A DNA stretch of 61,230 nt from Lysobacteraceae bacterium (GCA_013823855.1 PNMW01000018.1:1-61230), one strand, 5' to 3'; positions 17,961 to 29,700 are shown, numbered from the stretch's first letter. Notes: generated by a model not told the origin, from the sequence alone. A program made the numbers and translations.

Positions 17961-18503
17961 ATGGAAAAGCCGCGGCGCGGGCGCAAGCCGCCGGCGCCGC
18001 TGGCGCCCGAAGCCGCGCGGGAGCGCGCACTGCGGGCGCTGGGGCGACGCGAGCACAGTGCGCGCGAACTGACCCGCAAGCTGACCCACGATGGACTCGA
18101 CCAGGCGCACGCGTCCGAGATTGTCGGTGAACTCAGCGAATCGGGCTGGCAGAGTGACCAGCGCTATGCCGGCCTGCTCACCCGCTCCCGCATCGCCCAG
18201 GGTTACGGGCCTTTGCGAATCCGTGCCGAGCTGTCGTCTCGCGGCGTCGATGAAGCCTTGATCCGGGCCGCCTTGGACGATGCGGAGCCGGACTGGCTGG
18301 ACATCGTCCGGCGCCTTCACGATCGCCGTTTCAATCGCCCGGCCAGCACGCCGAAGGAACGGGCCAGCCGCTACCGTTATCTGGCCGCACGCGGTTTCAC
18401 CTCTTCGCAGGTGGCGACGGTACTCGGCACCGTGGTCGAGCACGACGAAGCGTTGCCGCCGGATGGCGATGACGCTGCCGATGACGCAGGCGATCCGTCC
18501 TGA
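17961..18503 (+). CDS. recX: Regulatory protein RecX
   Basis: The 180-residue protein is the RecA modulator that caps or disassembles RecA filaments. It shows the RecX three-helix repeats: ARERALRALGRREHSARELT near the N-terminus, then the VGELSESGWQSDQRYAGLLT and IRAELSSRGVDEALIRAAL segments. The N-terminus is basic and Pro-rich and the C-terminus acidic (DGDDAADDAGD). It sits 7 bases after recA on the same strand, the usual arrangement. Confidence 0.93.
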   Translation: MEKPRRGRKPPAPLAPEAARERALRALGRREHSARELTRKLTHDGLDQAHASEIVGELSESGWQSDQRYAGLLTRSRIAQGYGPLRIRAELSSRGVDEALIRAALDDAEPDWLDIVRRLHDRRFNRPASTPKERASRYRYLAARGFTSSQVATVLGTVVEHDEALPPDGDDAADDAGDPS

Positions 18504-18536
18504 GGCCTGAATCCGTGGCGAAACGCTGCCGGCCGG

Positions 18537-20039
18537 TCAGCGGATCGCTGCTGGGCGCAGATCGGCGCGATCGAGATCGAGCTGCTCGACCGGAATCACC
18601 TCGACGCGCAAGCCTTGTGCGCGTACCGCGCCGGCGAACTGCCGGGCGTCCCCGACGATCACCATTCGCCATGCCGAGGCCGGCAGATGCTGATGGGCAT
18701 AGTCGCGCATCTGTCCGGCGGTGACGGTGTCGATCGCGCGGGTGACCCTGGCCATTTCACCGGCGTTCTGGCCCTTCGCCACCTGTCCGCTGATCAGGTC
18801 GACCAGCCCGCCGGCGGTCTGCAGTGCGCGCTGGTAGCGGCCGCCGTAGCCGGCCTTGCGGGCGGCAAGCTCGTCGGCGGGTACGGTCTCCGACGCCAAC
18901 CGCAGCAGTTCGCCGCGTATCAGTGCAAGCACCTCGGCGGCGGATTCGTTCTTGGTCTGGGCGTTCGCGTACAGGGCGCCGGCGCCGCGTTGCACGCTGA
19001 ACTCGGCGTGGGCGCTGTAACTCAGGCCACGCTTGATGCGGATCTCCTGATTCAGCCGCGACGAGTAACCGCCGCCCAGGACTGCCGCAGTGACCAGCCC
19101 GACGTAGTAATCCGGCGCGGCGCGTGACGGCAGAGCGGTACCGATCACCACCGTCGCCTGGCCGGCGTCCTTCAGATCGACGATCAGCACGTCGGCGGCC
19201 GGTGGCCGCAGCGGGTCTCGGGGCGCGGCGGCCGGGTCGGCAACGGTCCCGGCGCTGAGCGGCGTCTTGCCCGGCAACCAGTCGCCGAAGATCTGCGCCG
19301 CCAGTGCCTGTCCGGTTTCCGGATCGAGGTCACCGGCCAGCACCAGAACGGCGTTGTCGGGCCGGTAGTGCCGAGCGTGCAGCGCACGCAGCTCGGCCCG
19401 AGTGATCCGTTCGATGCTGGCGATGCTGCCGGTACGTGGATGACCGTAGATGGCCTCGCCGTGCACGCGGCGGGCAGCCACCAGATCGGCGAGCTCGCCG
19501 GGGTCGGTCAGGCTCAGGCGCAAGGCATCCAGCGTCTGGCCGCGCAGACGTTCGACTTCGTCGGCGGCGAACGCCGGATGGCGCACCACGTCGGCCAGCA
19601 GGTCGAGGGCGGCGGCCAGTTTCGGCGTGGTCACGGTGATGCCGATGCGGCTTGCATCCCAACCGGCCTGCGCGTGCAGGCTGCCCCCCAGCGCCTCGGC
19701 GGCAGCGGCCAGCTGCGGCGCACTGCGGGCGCCGGCCGGTGACTGGGTGCCCTGGGTCAGCAGGCTGGCGGTGAAATCCGCCAGTCCGGCGCGGTCTGGC
19801 GGGTCGACTTCGCCACCCGACAACAGCAGGAACTCGGCGGCGACCAGCGAGCGGCCGGGACTCGGCAGCACGATCACCCGCAGGCCGTTGGCCAGCGTGC
19901 TTTCGATCGGCGCCGGCATTGTTGACGCCCGCGCCGCAGCGATCGGCGGCAGCGGGCTGCCGGTGGCCGCCGCAGGTGCGGCCTGCCGCTGGCAGCCGGC
20001 GACGACGGCGAGCAGCAGCATGGCGGCGAGACGGCTCAT
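18537..20039 (-). CDS. M16-family protease-like lipoprotein, catalytically degenerate partner
   Basis: The 500-residue product has a lipoprotein signal ending in VVAGC (lipobox), so it should be membrane-anchored in the periplasm. It has the two-domain M16 fold (TLANGLRVIVLP at the start, RHYRPDNAVLVLAGDL in the middle). The zinc motif HxxEH is lost: the aligned segment reads GLADFTASLL. It overlaps the upstream active M16 gene by four bases (ATGA), so the two are translated together. By analogy with heterodimeric M16B pairs, it is probably the non-catalytic subunit that helps form the substrate chamber. Substrate unknown. Confidence 0.88.
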   Translation of the reverse strand: MSRLAAMLLLAVVAGCQRQAAPAAATGSPLPPIAAARASTMPAPIESTLANGLRVIVLPSPGRSLVAAEFLLLSGGEVDPPDRAGLADFTASLLTQGTQSPAGARSAPQLAAAAEALGGSLHAQAGWDASRIGITVTTPKLAAALDLLADVVRHPAFAADEVERLRGQTLDALRLSLTDPGELADLVAARRVHGEAIYGHPRTGSIASIERITRAELRALHARHYRPDNAVLVLAGDLDPETGQALAAQIFGDWLPGKTPLSAGTVADPAAAPRDPLRPPAADVLIVDLKDAGQATVVIGTALPSRAAPDYYVGLVTAAVLGGGYSSRLNQEIRIKRGLSYSAHAEFSVQRGAGALYANAQTKNESAAEVLALIRGELLRLASETVPADELAARKAGYGGRYQRALQTAGGLVDLISGQVAKGQNAGEMARVTRAIDTVTAGQMRDYAHQHLPASAWRMVIVGDARQFAGAVRAQGLRVEVIPVEQLDLDRADLRPAAIR

Positions 20040-21403
20040 CGCGCGGCTCCGCTGGCGGCGGGCGCTTCCGGAAGGTATTCGAGCGTCACCCGGTGGCGGC
20101 CCAGCAGTTCCTTCCGGACCACTCGCTGCACGTCGGCGGCGGTGACCGCGAGCAAGGCACCGAGTTCGCGGTTGGCATCGGCGGCCCGGCCGGTACGCAG
20201 CCAGGCCTCGCCGAGCGCGGCGGCGCGATCGTCGACGGCTTCGCGCTTTTTCAGCAGGTCGGTCAGCAGCAGCGTTCGGGCCTTGTCGAGTTCGGCGGCG
20301 GTGATCGGCGCGTCGGCGAGTCGGCGGATTTCAGCCAGCAGGCTGCGTTCGACCCGGGCCACCGACTGGCCGCTGGCCAGCACGGCCACTGCCGAGCAAA
20401 GCCCGCGGTCGGCGAGATCGTCGTAGCTGAAATCGACGAACTGCACCGCCTGCTGGCGGTAGACCAGCGCTTGGTTCAGCCTCGACGAGACGCCACCGGC
20501 CAGCAGGGCTTCGGCGACGCGCAGCGCCGCCGCCTCCGGGCTGCCAGCGGCTGGCGCCAGCCAGGAGATCGCCAGCGCCGGCAACGGCACGTTGGCCAGG
20601 CGGACCGAGCTGCGCCGATCGGCCTCGCGTTCCGGCTCGACGATCCGCACGCGCGGAATCGTCGTTGCCGGCTTCGGAATGCTGTCGAAATGGCGATCGA
20701 CCCAGGCATCCAGCTCGGCCGGATCGAAATCGCCGCTGACCACCAGCGCGGCGTTGTCGGGCCGGTAGTAGGTCGCGTGGAAGGCGCGCACGTCGTCGAG
20801 GGTGGCGGCGTCGAGTTCCTCGATGCTGCCGATGGTCGGGCGCCGGTACGGATGGACGCGCCAGGACGCCTGCTGCAGCAGGTGGTAGAGGCGGCCGTAG
20901 GGCGGCGTCAGGATCGAGGCGCGGAACTCTTCCTGGACCACCGCGCGTTCCGACCGGAAGCTGGATTCGTCGACCTCCAGATGCTGCAGGCGCTCGGCCT
21001 CGGCCCAGAGCAGGCGTTCGAGGTGATTCGACGGGACGATGCTGATGTAGCGGGTGTCGTCGTCGCTGGTGCTGGCGTTGTTCTCGCCACCGACATCCTC
21101 GGTGAGCCGGTCGAACTGTTCGTCGGCGAGGAACTTGGTGCGCTTGAACATCATGTGCTCGAACAGGTGCGCGAAGCCGCTGCGTCCGGGCGGATCATCC
21201 TTGGCGCCGACCCGGTACCAGACCTGCACGGCCACGGTCGGGCTGCGGTGATCCTCGATGCTGAGCACGGTCAAGCCGTTGGCCAGCACGCGTTCGCGGA
21301 ACGCCAGCGGCGGCAGCTTCAGCGGTGCCTCGGCCGGCGCGGTCAGCGGCAACGCGGCGACCATCGTCAGCACCGCGAGACACAGGCATTGCCGAACCGC
21401 CAT
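20036..21403 (-). CDS. M16-family zinc metalloprotease, catalytic subunit
   Basis: The 455-residue protein starts with a Sec signal peptide (MAVRQCLCLAVLTMVAALPL, cut near TAPAEA). The inverted zinc motif is HLFEH at residues 79-83. The distal zinc glutamate is expected in the ERAVVQEEF segment. A second M16 domain follows (RPDNAALVVSGDFDPAELD). It would degrade peptides or misfolded proteins in the periplasm, paired with the degenerate partner encoded immediately downstream. Confidence 0.9.
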   Translation of the reverse strand: MAVRQCLCLAVLTMVAALPLTAPAEAPLKLPPLAFRERVLANGLTVLSIEDHRSPTVAVQVWYRVGAKDDPPGRSGFAHLFEHMMFKRTKFLADEQFDRLTEDVGGENNASTSDDDTRYISIVPSNHLERLLWAEAERLQHLEVDESSFRSERAVVQEEFRASILTPPYGRLYHLLQQASWRVHPYRRPTIGSIEELDAATLDDVRAFHATYYRPDNAALVVSGDFDPAELDAWVDRHFDSIPKPATTIPRVRIVEPEREADRRSSVRLANVPLPALAISWLAPAAGSPEAAALRVAEALLAGGVSSRLNQALVYRQQAVQFVDFSYDDLADRGLCSAVAVLASGQSVARVERSLLAEIRRLADAPITAAELDKARTLLLTDLLKKREAVDDRAAALGEAWLRTGRAADANRELGALLAVTAADVQRVVRKELLGRHRVTLEYLPEAPAASGAAR

Positions 21404-21456
21404 CGCAGGATTTCCGGAACAGGGACCGCCGCGACGATAGCAAAGCGGGCCGCGGA

Positions 21457-22155
21457 TCAGCCGCCGGCCAGCACCTGCTGCACGAACGGCAGGGTCGGGC
21501 GGCGGCGCGCGGCCAGCGCCGCGCGATCGATGCGCGCCAGCGCGGTCAGCAGGCTGGCGGTATCGCGCGGCAGATGGGTCAGCATCCAGTGGATGGTCTC
21601 GTACGGCAGCTCAAGGCCGAGCCGCTGGGCGCGTGATTTCAGCATCGCGGCATGGGCATCGTCGTCGAGCGCGCGCAGCGGAAAGCTGGCAGCGGCGCAG
21701 AGCCGGGTCCGCAGGTCGGGGAGGCGGGCGATCGCCAGCCGGTCCGGCGGCAACGCCGCCGACAGCAGGCAGCGTCCGCCGTGGCTTTTCACCGCGTCGA
21801 GCAGGCGCAGCAGCGCCTGCGCCCAGTTGCGGTCCTGCAGCGGTGCGTCGACATCATCGACACAGACCAGATCCATGGTCTCGAAGCCGTGCAGCACGGC
21901 CGGATCTTCGGCGGCGAACGAGCCCAGCGGCAGATAGGCGGCGCGGGCCCGGCGCGACAGCGCATCGCGCGAGGTGGCTTGCAGCAGATGGGTCTTGCCA
22001 CAGCCGCGCGGCCCGTGGATCAGCGTGGTGCTGCCATCGCCCTCGCCGAGTTCGCGCAGCGCCGCCAGTGCCTGGGCGTTCGGCCCGGCGTGGAAGTTGT
22101 CGAAGCTGGCGGCGTCCGGCAGTTGCACGGACAGCGGCAGTTGCTCGCCGATCAC
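21457..22155 (-). CDS. hda: DnaA regulatory inactivator Hda
   Basis: The 232-residue AAA+ protein promotes hydrolysis of DnaA-ATP when bound to the sliding clamp. It carries the N-terminal clamp-binding motif QLPLSVQL (residues 5-12), a Walker A HGPRGCGKTHL (48-55 region), a Walker B LVCVDDVD, and the DnaA-like sensor II arm. It lacks the DnaA DNA-binding domain IV. The start is a GTG at 22155 that overlaps the TGA of the upstream permease gene (GTGA), since no ATG fits the family N-terminus. The gene pair with a PerM-type protein is conserved in gammaproteobacteria. Confidence 0.9.
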   Translation of the reverse strand: MIGEQLPLSVQLPDAASFDNFHAGPNAQALAALRELGEGDGSTTLIHGPRGCGKTHLLQATSRDALSRRARAAYLPLGSFAAEDPAVLHGFETMDLVCVDDVDAPLQDRNWAQALLRLLDAVKSHGGRCLLSAALPPDRLAIARLPDLRTRLCAAASFPLRALDDDAHAAMLKSRAQRLGLELPYETIHWMLTHLPRDTASLLTALARIDRAALAARRRPTLPFVQQVLAGG

Positions 22156-23285
22156 GGCTGGGCTTCGGGTTCCGTGGCGGGCGGCGGTGTCTCGTCGACA
22201 TCGAGATACAGCGCGCTCCGCGCCCAGCGCTTCAGCGCGTGACGCACCAGCACGGCGAGCACCGCGGCCACCGGCAGGGCCACCAGCACGCCGACGAAGC
22301 CGAACAGCTGGCCGCCGGCCATGATCGCGAAGATCACCGCGACCGGATGCAGGCCGATGCGATCGCCGACCAGCATCGGCGTCAGCACGCCGCCTTCGAG
22401 CATCTGGCCGATGGTGAACACCAGCGCCACCCAGGCGACCCCGGTCACCGACTGCTCCTGGACCAGCATCGCGATGCTGGCCGCCAGCAGGCCACCGACG
22501 AAGCCCAGATACGGCACGAAGCTGACCAGGCCGGAGATGATGCCGATCAGCAGCGCCACCTTGAGCCCGACCACCCAGAGACCGAACGAATAGATGATGG
22601 CGAGCGCCAGCATCACCAGCAGCTGGCCGCGGATCAGCGCGCTGAGCACATCGTTGGCTTCGCTGGCGAAGGCAACGCCCTGCGGCAGCAGCCGGCGCGG
22701 AATCAGATTGCGGATCCTGGCGACCATCACGTCCCAGTCGCGCAGCAGATAGAAGCTGACGATCGGAATCAGGAACAGGTTGGCGAGAAAGCCGAGCAGC
22801 GCCGGTGTCGAACGGCCGACATAGCCGGCGATGATCGACGCGAAATCGCTGGCGCCGTCCCAGTGCGACGCCAGGAACTTGCGCAGGCTGTCGACATCGA
22901 GCTGGTAGCCGCGCGGCATCTTCAGGCCCAGCTTCGGCATCGCCACCTGCTGCACCCACTGCGCCCAGGTCGGGATGTTGTCGATCAGCGACAGCACCTG
23001 GGTCTGCAGCAGAGGCACGATCAACAGCAGCGCCAGCACCGCCACCAGCGTGACCAGGACAAACAGGATGCAGACGGCTGCGGTGCGCGACAGCCGATGG
23101 CGTTCCATGCGGTCGACGATCGGATCGCCGATGTAGGCGAACACCGCCGCCACCGCGAACGGCGCGAGGATCGGCGCCAGCAGGTACAGGAACACCAGAA
23201 ACGCGGCGACCAGCACGAACCAGCCCCAGTGCTCGCGCAGCATCGACAGGGCCGTCGCCTTCTGTGTAGCAGCCACTGGAGTCAT
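22152..23285 (-). CDS. AI-2E family (PerM-type) inner-membrane transporter
   Basis: The 377-residue protein has eight or so hydrophobic segments in the AI-2E/PerM pattern. These include the paired N-terminal helices (FVLVAAFLVFLYLLAPILAP), a large periplasmic loop, and C-terminal helices with the family segment GLVSFVPYLGFVGGLLA. The ATG at 23285 is chosen so that the coding region does not run into the purM leader; an in-frame ATG at 23339 would overlap it almost fully. The transported substrate is not established for this branch. It is cotranscribed with hda through a GTGA overlap. Confidence 0.87.
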   Translation of the reverse strand: MTPVAATQKATALSMLREHWGWFVLVAAFLVFLYLLAPILAPFAVAAVFAYIGDPIVDRMERHRLSRTAAVCILFVLVTLVAVLALLLIVPLLQTQVLSLIDNIPTWAQWVQQVAMPKLGLKMPRGYQLDVDSLRKFLASHWDGASDFASIIAGYVGRSTPALLGFLANLFLIPIVSFYLLRDWDVMVARIRNLIPRRLLPQGVAFASEANDVLSALIRGQLLVMLALAIIYSFGLWVVGLKVALLIGIISGLVSFVPYLGFVGGLLAASIAMLVQEQSVTGVAWVALVFTIGQMLEGGVLTPMLVGDRIGLHPVAVIFAIMAGGQLFGFVGVLVALPVAAVLAVLVRHALKRWARSALYLDVDETPPPATEPEAQP

Positions 23286-23345
23286 GGAACACGGGAAGGG
23301 AGCGGGAACGGCTAAAATCATACGGCCCCAAAGCCCCACGCGCCC

Positions 23346-24479
23346 ATGACCTCAGCCGAAAAACCCAGCAAGCCTTTCCCGAAGCCGACGAAAGCCGCCG
23401 GCACGTCCCGAGGCAAGCTGGCCGCGCGGCCGAAGGCGGCCCCTGTCGCCGTGCCCGTTTCGCTGACGTACGCCGATGCCGGCGTCGACATCGATCGCGG
23501 CGACGCGCTGGTCGATGACATCAAGAAGATCGTCAAGTCGACGCATCGGCCGGAGGTGATCGGCGGTGTCGGCGGCTTCGGCGCGCTGGTCACCCTCCCG
23601 ACCAAGTACAAGCAGCCGGTGCTGGTTTCCGGCACCGACGGCGTCGGCACCAAGCTGCGTCTCGGCATCGAATCCGGCCGCGTCGAAGGTCTCGGCCAGG
23701 ATCTGGTCGCGATGTGCGTCAACGACGTGCTGGTCAACGGCGCCGAGCCGCTGTTCTTCCTCGACTATTACGCCACCGGCAAGCTCGATACCGATGTCGC
23801 CTCGTCGGTGATCAAGGGCATCGCGCGGGGCTGCAAGCTGGCCGGCTGCGCGCTGGTCGGCGGCGAAACCGCCGAAATGCCCGGCATGTACCAGCACGGC
23901 GACTTCGATCTCGCCGGCTTCTGCGTCGCCGTTGCCGAGAGGAAGAAGCTGATCGACGGCACCCGGATCGCCAAGGGCGACGTGCTGATCGCGCTGCCGT
24001 CTTCCGGTCCGCACTCGAACGGCTATTCGCTGATCCGCAAGATTCTCGAAGTCAGCCGCGCCACCCACGGCGAAAAGCTCGCCAAGGGCAGCTTGATCGA
24101 AGCGCTGATGCAGCCGACCACGATCTATGTGAAGCCGGTGCTGAACCTGCTCGAAGCGGGCATTCCGGTGCGCGGCATGGCCCACATCACCGGTGGCGGC
24201 ATCACCGGCAACCTGACGCGGATGTTCCCGAAGGGCCTGACCGCCGTCGTCGACATGGCCAGCTGGAAGCGTCCCGACGTGTTCTCCTGGCTGCAGGCGC
24301 ACGGCAACGTCGAGGAAGACGAGATGCGCCGGGTGTTCAACTGCGGCGTCGGCTTCGTGCTGGTGGTGCCGCGCAAGCACGCCGATGAAGCGCTGGCGCT
24401 GCTGAAGGCCGACAAGATCCGCGGCTGGATGCTCGGCGAAGTGGTGCCGGGCGACGCGGAACACGTCCAGTACGCTTGA
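23346..24479 (+). CDS. purM: Phosphoribosylformylglycinamidine cyclo-ligase
   Basis: The 377-residue product is AIR synthetase of de novo purine synthesis, which converts FGAM to AIR with ATP. The family opening, [21 protein letters not shown], starts only at residue 38, so there is an unusual 37-residue Lys/Pro/Ala-rich N-terminal extension. Conserved segments [31 protein letters not shown] and [11 protein letters not shown] follow. The start at 23346 is 28 bases after a TAAAAT (23313-23318) that may be its -10. purN overlaps the stop (TTGA). Confidence 0.96.
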   Translation: MTSAEKPSKPFPKPTKAAGTSRGKLAARPKAAPVAVPVSLTYADAGVDIDRGDALVDDIKKIVKSTHRPEVIGGVGGFGALVTLPTKYKQPVLVSGTDGVGTKLRLGIESGRVEGLGQDLVAMCVNDVLVNGAEPLFFLDYYATGKLDTDVASSVIKGIARGCKLAGCALVGGETAEMPGMYQHGDFDLAGFCVAVAERKKLIDGTRIAKGDVLIALPSSGPHSNGYSLIRKILEVSRATHGEKLAKGSLIEALMQPTTIYVKPVLNLLEAGIPVRGMAHITGGGITGNLTRMFPKGLTAVVDMASWKRPDVFSWLQAHGNVEEDEMRRVFNCGVGFVLVVPRKHADEALALLKADKIRGWMLGEVVPGDAEHVQYA

Positions 24480-25147
24480 ACGGCACCGCTGCGCGCCTCG
24501 CGGTCGTCATCTCCGGTCGCGGACGCAATCTGAGGGCGCTGCACGCCGCGGTGGCTGACGGCCGGATTCCGGCGACGATCGTCGCAGTGATCAGTAACCG
24601 GGCCGACGCCGAAGGGCTGGTGTTCGCGCGCGAGGCGGGGCTGCCGTGCGTGGTGGTGCCGCATCGCGACTACCCGGATCGTGCGAGCTTCGATGGGGCG
24701 CTGGCCGACACGCTGGACGGCGTGAAGCCGGACATCGTCGCGCTTGCCGGATTCATGCGCATCCTCACCGAAGGCTTCGTGCGCGCCTTCGAAGGCCGGC
24801 TGCTGAACATCCACCCGTCGCTGCTGCCGCGCCACAAGGGCCTGCATACCCACGAGGCGGCGCTGCGCGACGGTGATGTCGAACACGGCGCCACCGTGCA
24901 CTTCGTGACGCCGCAGCTCGATGGCGGACCGAGGGTGATTCAGGGCAAGTTCACGATAGGCGCGCATGATGACGCCGCTCGACTCGCCGAGCGGGTGATG
25001 ATGGACGTCGAGCAGCGCATCTATCCGCAGGCGGTCGCCTGGATGGCACGCGGCGAGTTGCGATTCGATCAGGGTGTCGCCGCATTTCGCGGCCGCCCGT
25101 TGGCCGAGCCGCTGAGCCTGGATGATCTGGAGCCCGGATTCCGATGA
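24476..25147 (+). CDS. purN: Phosphoribosylglycinamide formyltransferase
   Basis: The 223-residue product transfers a formyl group from 10-formyl-THF to GAR in purine synthesis. The N-terminal substrate loop is [13 protein letters not shown], the catalytic signature is [13 protein letters not shown] (Asn and His of the active site), and [16 protein letters not shown] contains the catalytic aspartate. The start is TTG in a TTGA overlap with the purM stop, the only start that keeps the complete beta-strand 1. It overlaps the next gene by ATGA, giving a three-gene coupled operon. Confidence 0.94.
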   Translation: MNGTAARLAVVISGRGRNLRALHAAVADGRIPATIVAVISNRADAEGLVFAREAGLPCVVVPHRDYPDRASFDGALADTLDGVKPDIVALAGFMRILTEGFVRAFEGRLLNIHPSLLPRHKGLHTHEAALRDGDVEHGATVHFVTPQLDGGPRVIQGKFTIGAHDDAARLAERVMMDVEQRIYPQAVAWMARGELRFDQGVAAFRGRPLAEPLSLDDLEPGFR

Positions 25148-25839
25148 AGCTGCTGTCCGCCGTGGCTGCATGGCTGCTCACCACCGCTGCGCTCGCCGCC
25201 GAGGCGCGGCTGCCGGATCTGGATCTGGTCTACGCCGTTCAGTACGCCGGCATCAATGCCGGCGAAGCGGACATCAGCCTGAAGCCGGACGGCGCGCCCG
25301 GCTGCTATCGCTACGACACGCAGACCCGGCCGGTCGGCTTCGTGAAGGCGCTGTTCGGTGCGCCGAACCAGTACAGCCACTTCTGCGTGGCCGACGGCGT
25401 GGTGCGCTCGCAACGCTACGAATCGGTGCTCAAGGACGACGACGAGCAGAGCTACCGGCTCGATTTCGACTATGTGAAACGACAGGTCACCGACGAGAAC
25501 GGTCGCGTCCGCGAGATCCCGGCCGAAGCGGTGGACAGCTTCTCGCTGCAGCAGGCGGTGCGCCTCTGGGTGGCGCAGCACGCCGATGACGCCGAGCCGC
25601 CGATCGCCCGCTTCACCATGGTCGACCGCAAGAACCTGACCTACTACCAGCTCAAGATCGCCGGTCGCGAGACGATCAAGACGCCGGCCGGCGTATTCGA
25701 GACGATTCGCCTGGAGCGCATCGACAATCCGGGCAAGGTCGGCCGCTTCTGGCTCGCCGCCGAGCGCGACTGGATGCCGGTGAAGATCGAGACCCGCAGT
25801 GGCAAGAAGCCCAGCCTGGTGATGTCGCTGAAGCGCTGA
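25144..25839 (+). CDS. Exported DUF3108 family protein
   Basis: The 231-residue protein has a signal peptide ([19 protein letters not shown]). The mature part has the DUF3108 pattern: a first strand YAVQYAGINAGEADISL, a middle YRLDFDYVKRQVT, and a C-terminal IKTPAGVFETIRLERID then FWLAAERDWMPVKIE. The fold is thought to be a beta-rich lipid-binding-like domain; function is not established. The same gene follows purN in pseudomonads, so the linkage looks conserved. It overlaps purN by ATGA. Confidence 0.88.
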   Translation: MKLLSAVAAWLLTTAALAAEARLPDLDLVYAVQYAGINAGEADISLKPDGAPGCYRYDTQTRPVGFVKALFGAPNQYSHFCVADGVVRSQRYESVLKDDDEQSYRLDFDYVKRQVTDENGRVREIPAEAVDSFSLQQAVRLWVAQHADDAEPPIARFTMVDRKNLTYYQLKIAGRETIKTPAGVFETIRLERIDNPGKVGRFWLAAERDWMPVKIETRSGKKPSLVMSLKR

Positions 25840-25974
25840 TCGCGACCATCGGTACGGGGTTGTCCACCGGCTGACGATAGTCTCGCTGCATATAGCGTAT
25901 GAATATCTTTATGGGATGATTTCTAAGGCAATGGCTATATTCCCTCGCGCTGTATCCATTCCAACGAGGGCTGA

Positions 25975-28206
<2,232 letters not shown>

Positions 28207-28272
28207 GCGGCATCGGGCGGATCGCGGTGCCTTGATACGGCACCGTGACTCACGCGATGCCTGCCCCGGCAG

Positions 28273-28312
28273 GCACGAAAAAGGCGACGGGAGACCGTCG
28301 CCTTTTTCGTGC
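28273..28312. terminator. Perfect 18-base-stem bidirectional terminator between katG and the Nudix/MBL gene
   Basis: The arms 28273-28290 and 28295-28312 are exactly complementary over 18 bases around a GAGA loop. Within the stem an A run lies on the left and a T run on the right (GAAAAAGG/CCTTTTTC), so it can act in both directions between convergent genes. Confidence 0.9.
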
Positions 28313-28340
28313 GCTTCGCTGCCGCGCGAAACGCCGGTGT

Positions 28341-29690
28341 TCAGGCGGCGGGTAGCGCGCCTTCCGCCCGCAGCTTGGCCCGATGGCTGTCGATGTTCAT
28401 CCGCGCCAGCGGCAGCAGCCGCGGATCGGTGTCCGGATACATCAGCGCCAGCATCTCGTCGACCGATTTGCCGGCTTCGCTGAGCGCCTTCACCTGCGCT
28501 TCGCGCTGGCGCCGGTGCTTCAGGGTCTGCTCCAGATAGAAGGTGCCGCCGAGCGCGGAACCGTGCGACGGCCAGATCACCTTCGGCTGCAATGCGATGA
28601 CCTTTTCCAGGGTGGCGAAGTACTTGGCCATGTCGCCCTCGGGGGCGGAGATCACCACGGTGCCGACGCCCTGGATCAGGTCGCCGACGATGCACCAGGC
28701 CCGGTTGTCCGGCATCAGCGCCAGCTGGCCCTCGTCGTGTCCCGGCACGGCCAGCACCCGCACCGGTTGGCCAAGCCAGCTGCTGACCACGTCGCCATCG
28801 ACGCGGGTGCGCACGGTCAGGCCGTCGAGCCAGCCGGGCTGGCGGTGGAGGATCCGCGCCCGGGTATCGGCGCTCATCGCAATCGGCACCTTGAGATGGC
28901 GGGCCAGTTCGTTGGCGAACTGGCGATGATCCGGGTGGTGATGGGTGATGAACACCTCGCTGATGCCGCGGCCGACCAGATGCGCGCAGAGCTTGTCGAA
29001 CTCGGCGCGATTGGCTGGCGATGGGTCGACGATCAGTCGCGCGGCCCCGGCGTCGCCGATGATGAAGGCATTGGTGCGATCGGCCGGCGGCAGCGTGTTC
29101 GACGGAATCGGCAGCTGGTGGACGCCCTGCAGCGGCTCGATTTCCGGCGTGCCCTCGAAGGCGTTGTAGTCGCCGAGCCGGCTGATCCGCCGGCTGTGCG
29201 GATGCTCGGCCAGCGTCGCCAGCACATCGCGCGTCGGCGGCGCCAGCAGCAGCTCGCCGCGCCGGTAGCGGGCCATCCACTCGGTCGCACGGGCCCATTC
29301 GCCGCCGGCGAGTTCGCCGATCTCGATCGAGAACACCGGCTTGCGGCGCAGGTCGATGCGGAAGAAGCGGGTATCGAAGCGGATCGAGATGATCGGCGGC
29401 GAAATCGCCGCGCCGAGCCAGTCGATCGCCTGCACCTCGTCGGCTGCCAGCGCCGCATCGAGATCGAAGGACAGTTCCTCACGCAGCTCGCGCGCCAGCG
29501 AGGTGATGTGGTGTGGATCGAATCCGGCCAGCAGCGGGTGATCGAGCGGGTGGGCCTGATCGCCCGTGTCGACCTTGCCGCCGGGAAAGGCGGTGAAGCC
29601 GGGGAAAGCGGCCAGGTGTGGCTGCCGTTGGGTCAGGAAGATCTCGCCGTCGCAGACCAGCACGGCGGTGACGGCATCGACGACGCGCAT
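28341..29690 (-). CDS. Fusion of a Nudix-like domain and a metallo-beta-lactamase-fold hydrolase
   Basis: The 449-residue protein joins two domains. Residues 1-180 look Nudix-like: FPGFTAFPGGKVDTGDQ, then after an insert of about 20 residues, ARELREELSFDLD, so the Nudix box is present but split. Residues 200-449 are a metallo-beta-lactamase fold with the zinc motif THHHPDHRQF, the HDEGQLAL and VGDLIQG metal segments, and a C-terminal LACTB2-like winged helix (GGTFYLEQTLKHRRQREAQV). Possible roles are CoA-derivative or nucleotide hydrolysis plus thioester/ester or RNA cleavage; the substrate is unknown. It is convergent with katG across a strong terminator. Confidence 0.85.
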   Translation of the reverse strand: MRVVDAVTAVLVCDGEIFLTQRQPHLAAFPGFTAFPGGKVDTGDQAHPLDHPLLAGFDPHHITSLARELREELSFDLDAALAADEVQAIDWLGAAISPPIISIRFDTRFFRIDLRRKPVFSIEIGELAGGEWARATEWMARYRRGELLLAPPTRDVLATLAEHPHSRRISRLGDYNAFEGTPEIEPLQGVHQLPIPSNTLPPADRTNAFIIGDAGAARLIVDPSPANRAEFDKLCAHLVGRGISEVFITHHHPDHRQFANELARHLKVPIAMSADTRARILHRQPGWLDGLTVRTRVDGDVVSSWLGQPVRVLAVPGHDEGQLALMPDNRAWCIVGDLIQGVGTVVISAPEGDMAKYFATLEKVIALQPKVIWPSHGSALGGTFYLEQTLKHRRQREAQVKALSEAGKSVDEMLALMYPDTDPRLLPLARMNIDSHRAKLRAEGALPAA

Positions 29691-29700
29691 CGCTGCTCGC

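Noticed and set aside
25877..25942. Possible OxyR operator upstream of katG (ATAG and ATAT words in an AT-rich leader)
   Set aside because: Only one ATAG-N7-ATAT pair is in register. The other two half-sites of the OxyR pattern are absent, so I do not claim a site.
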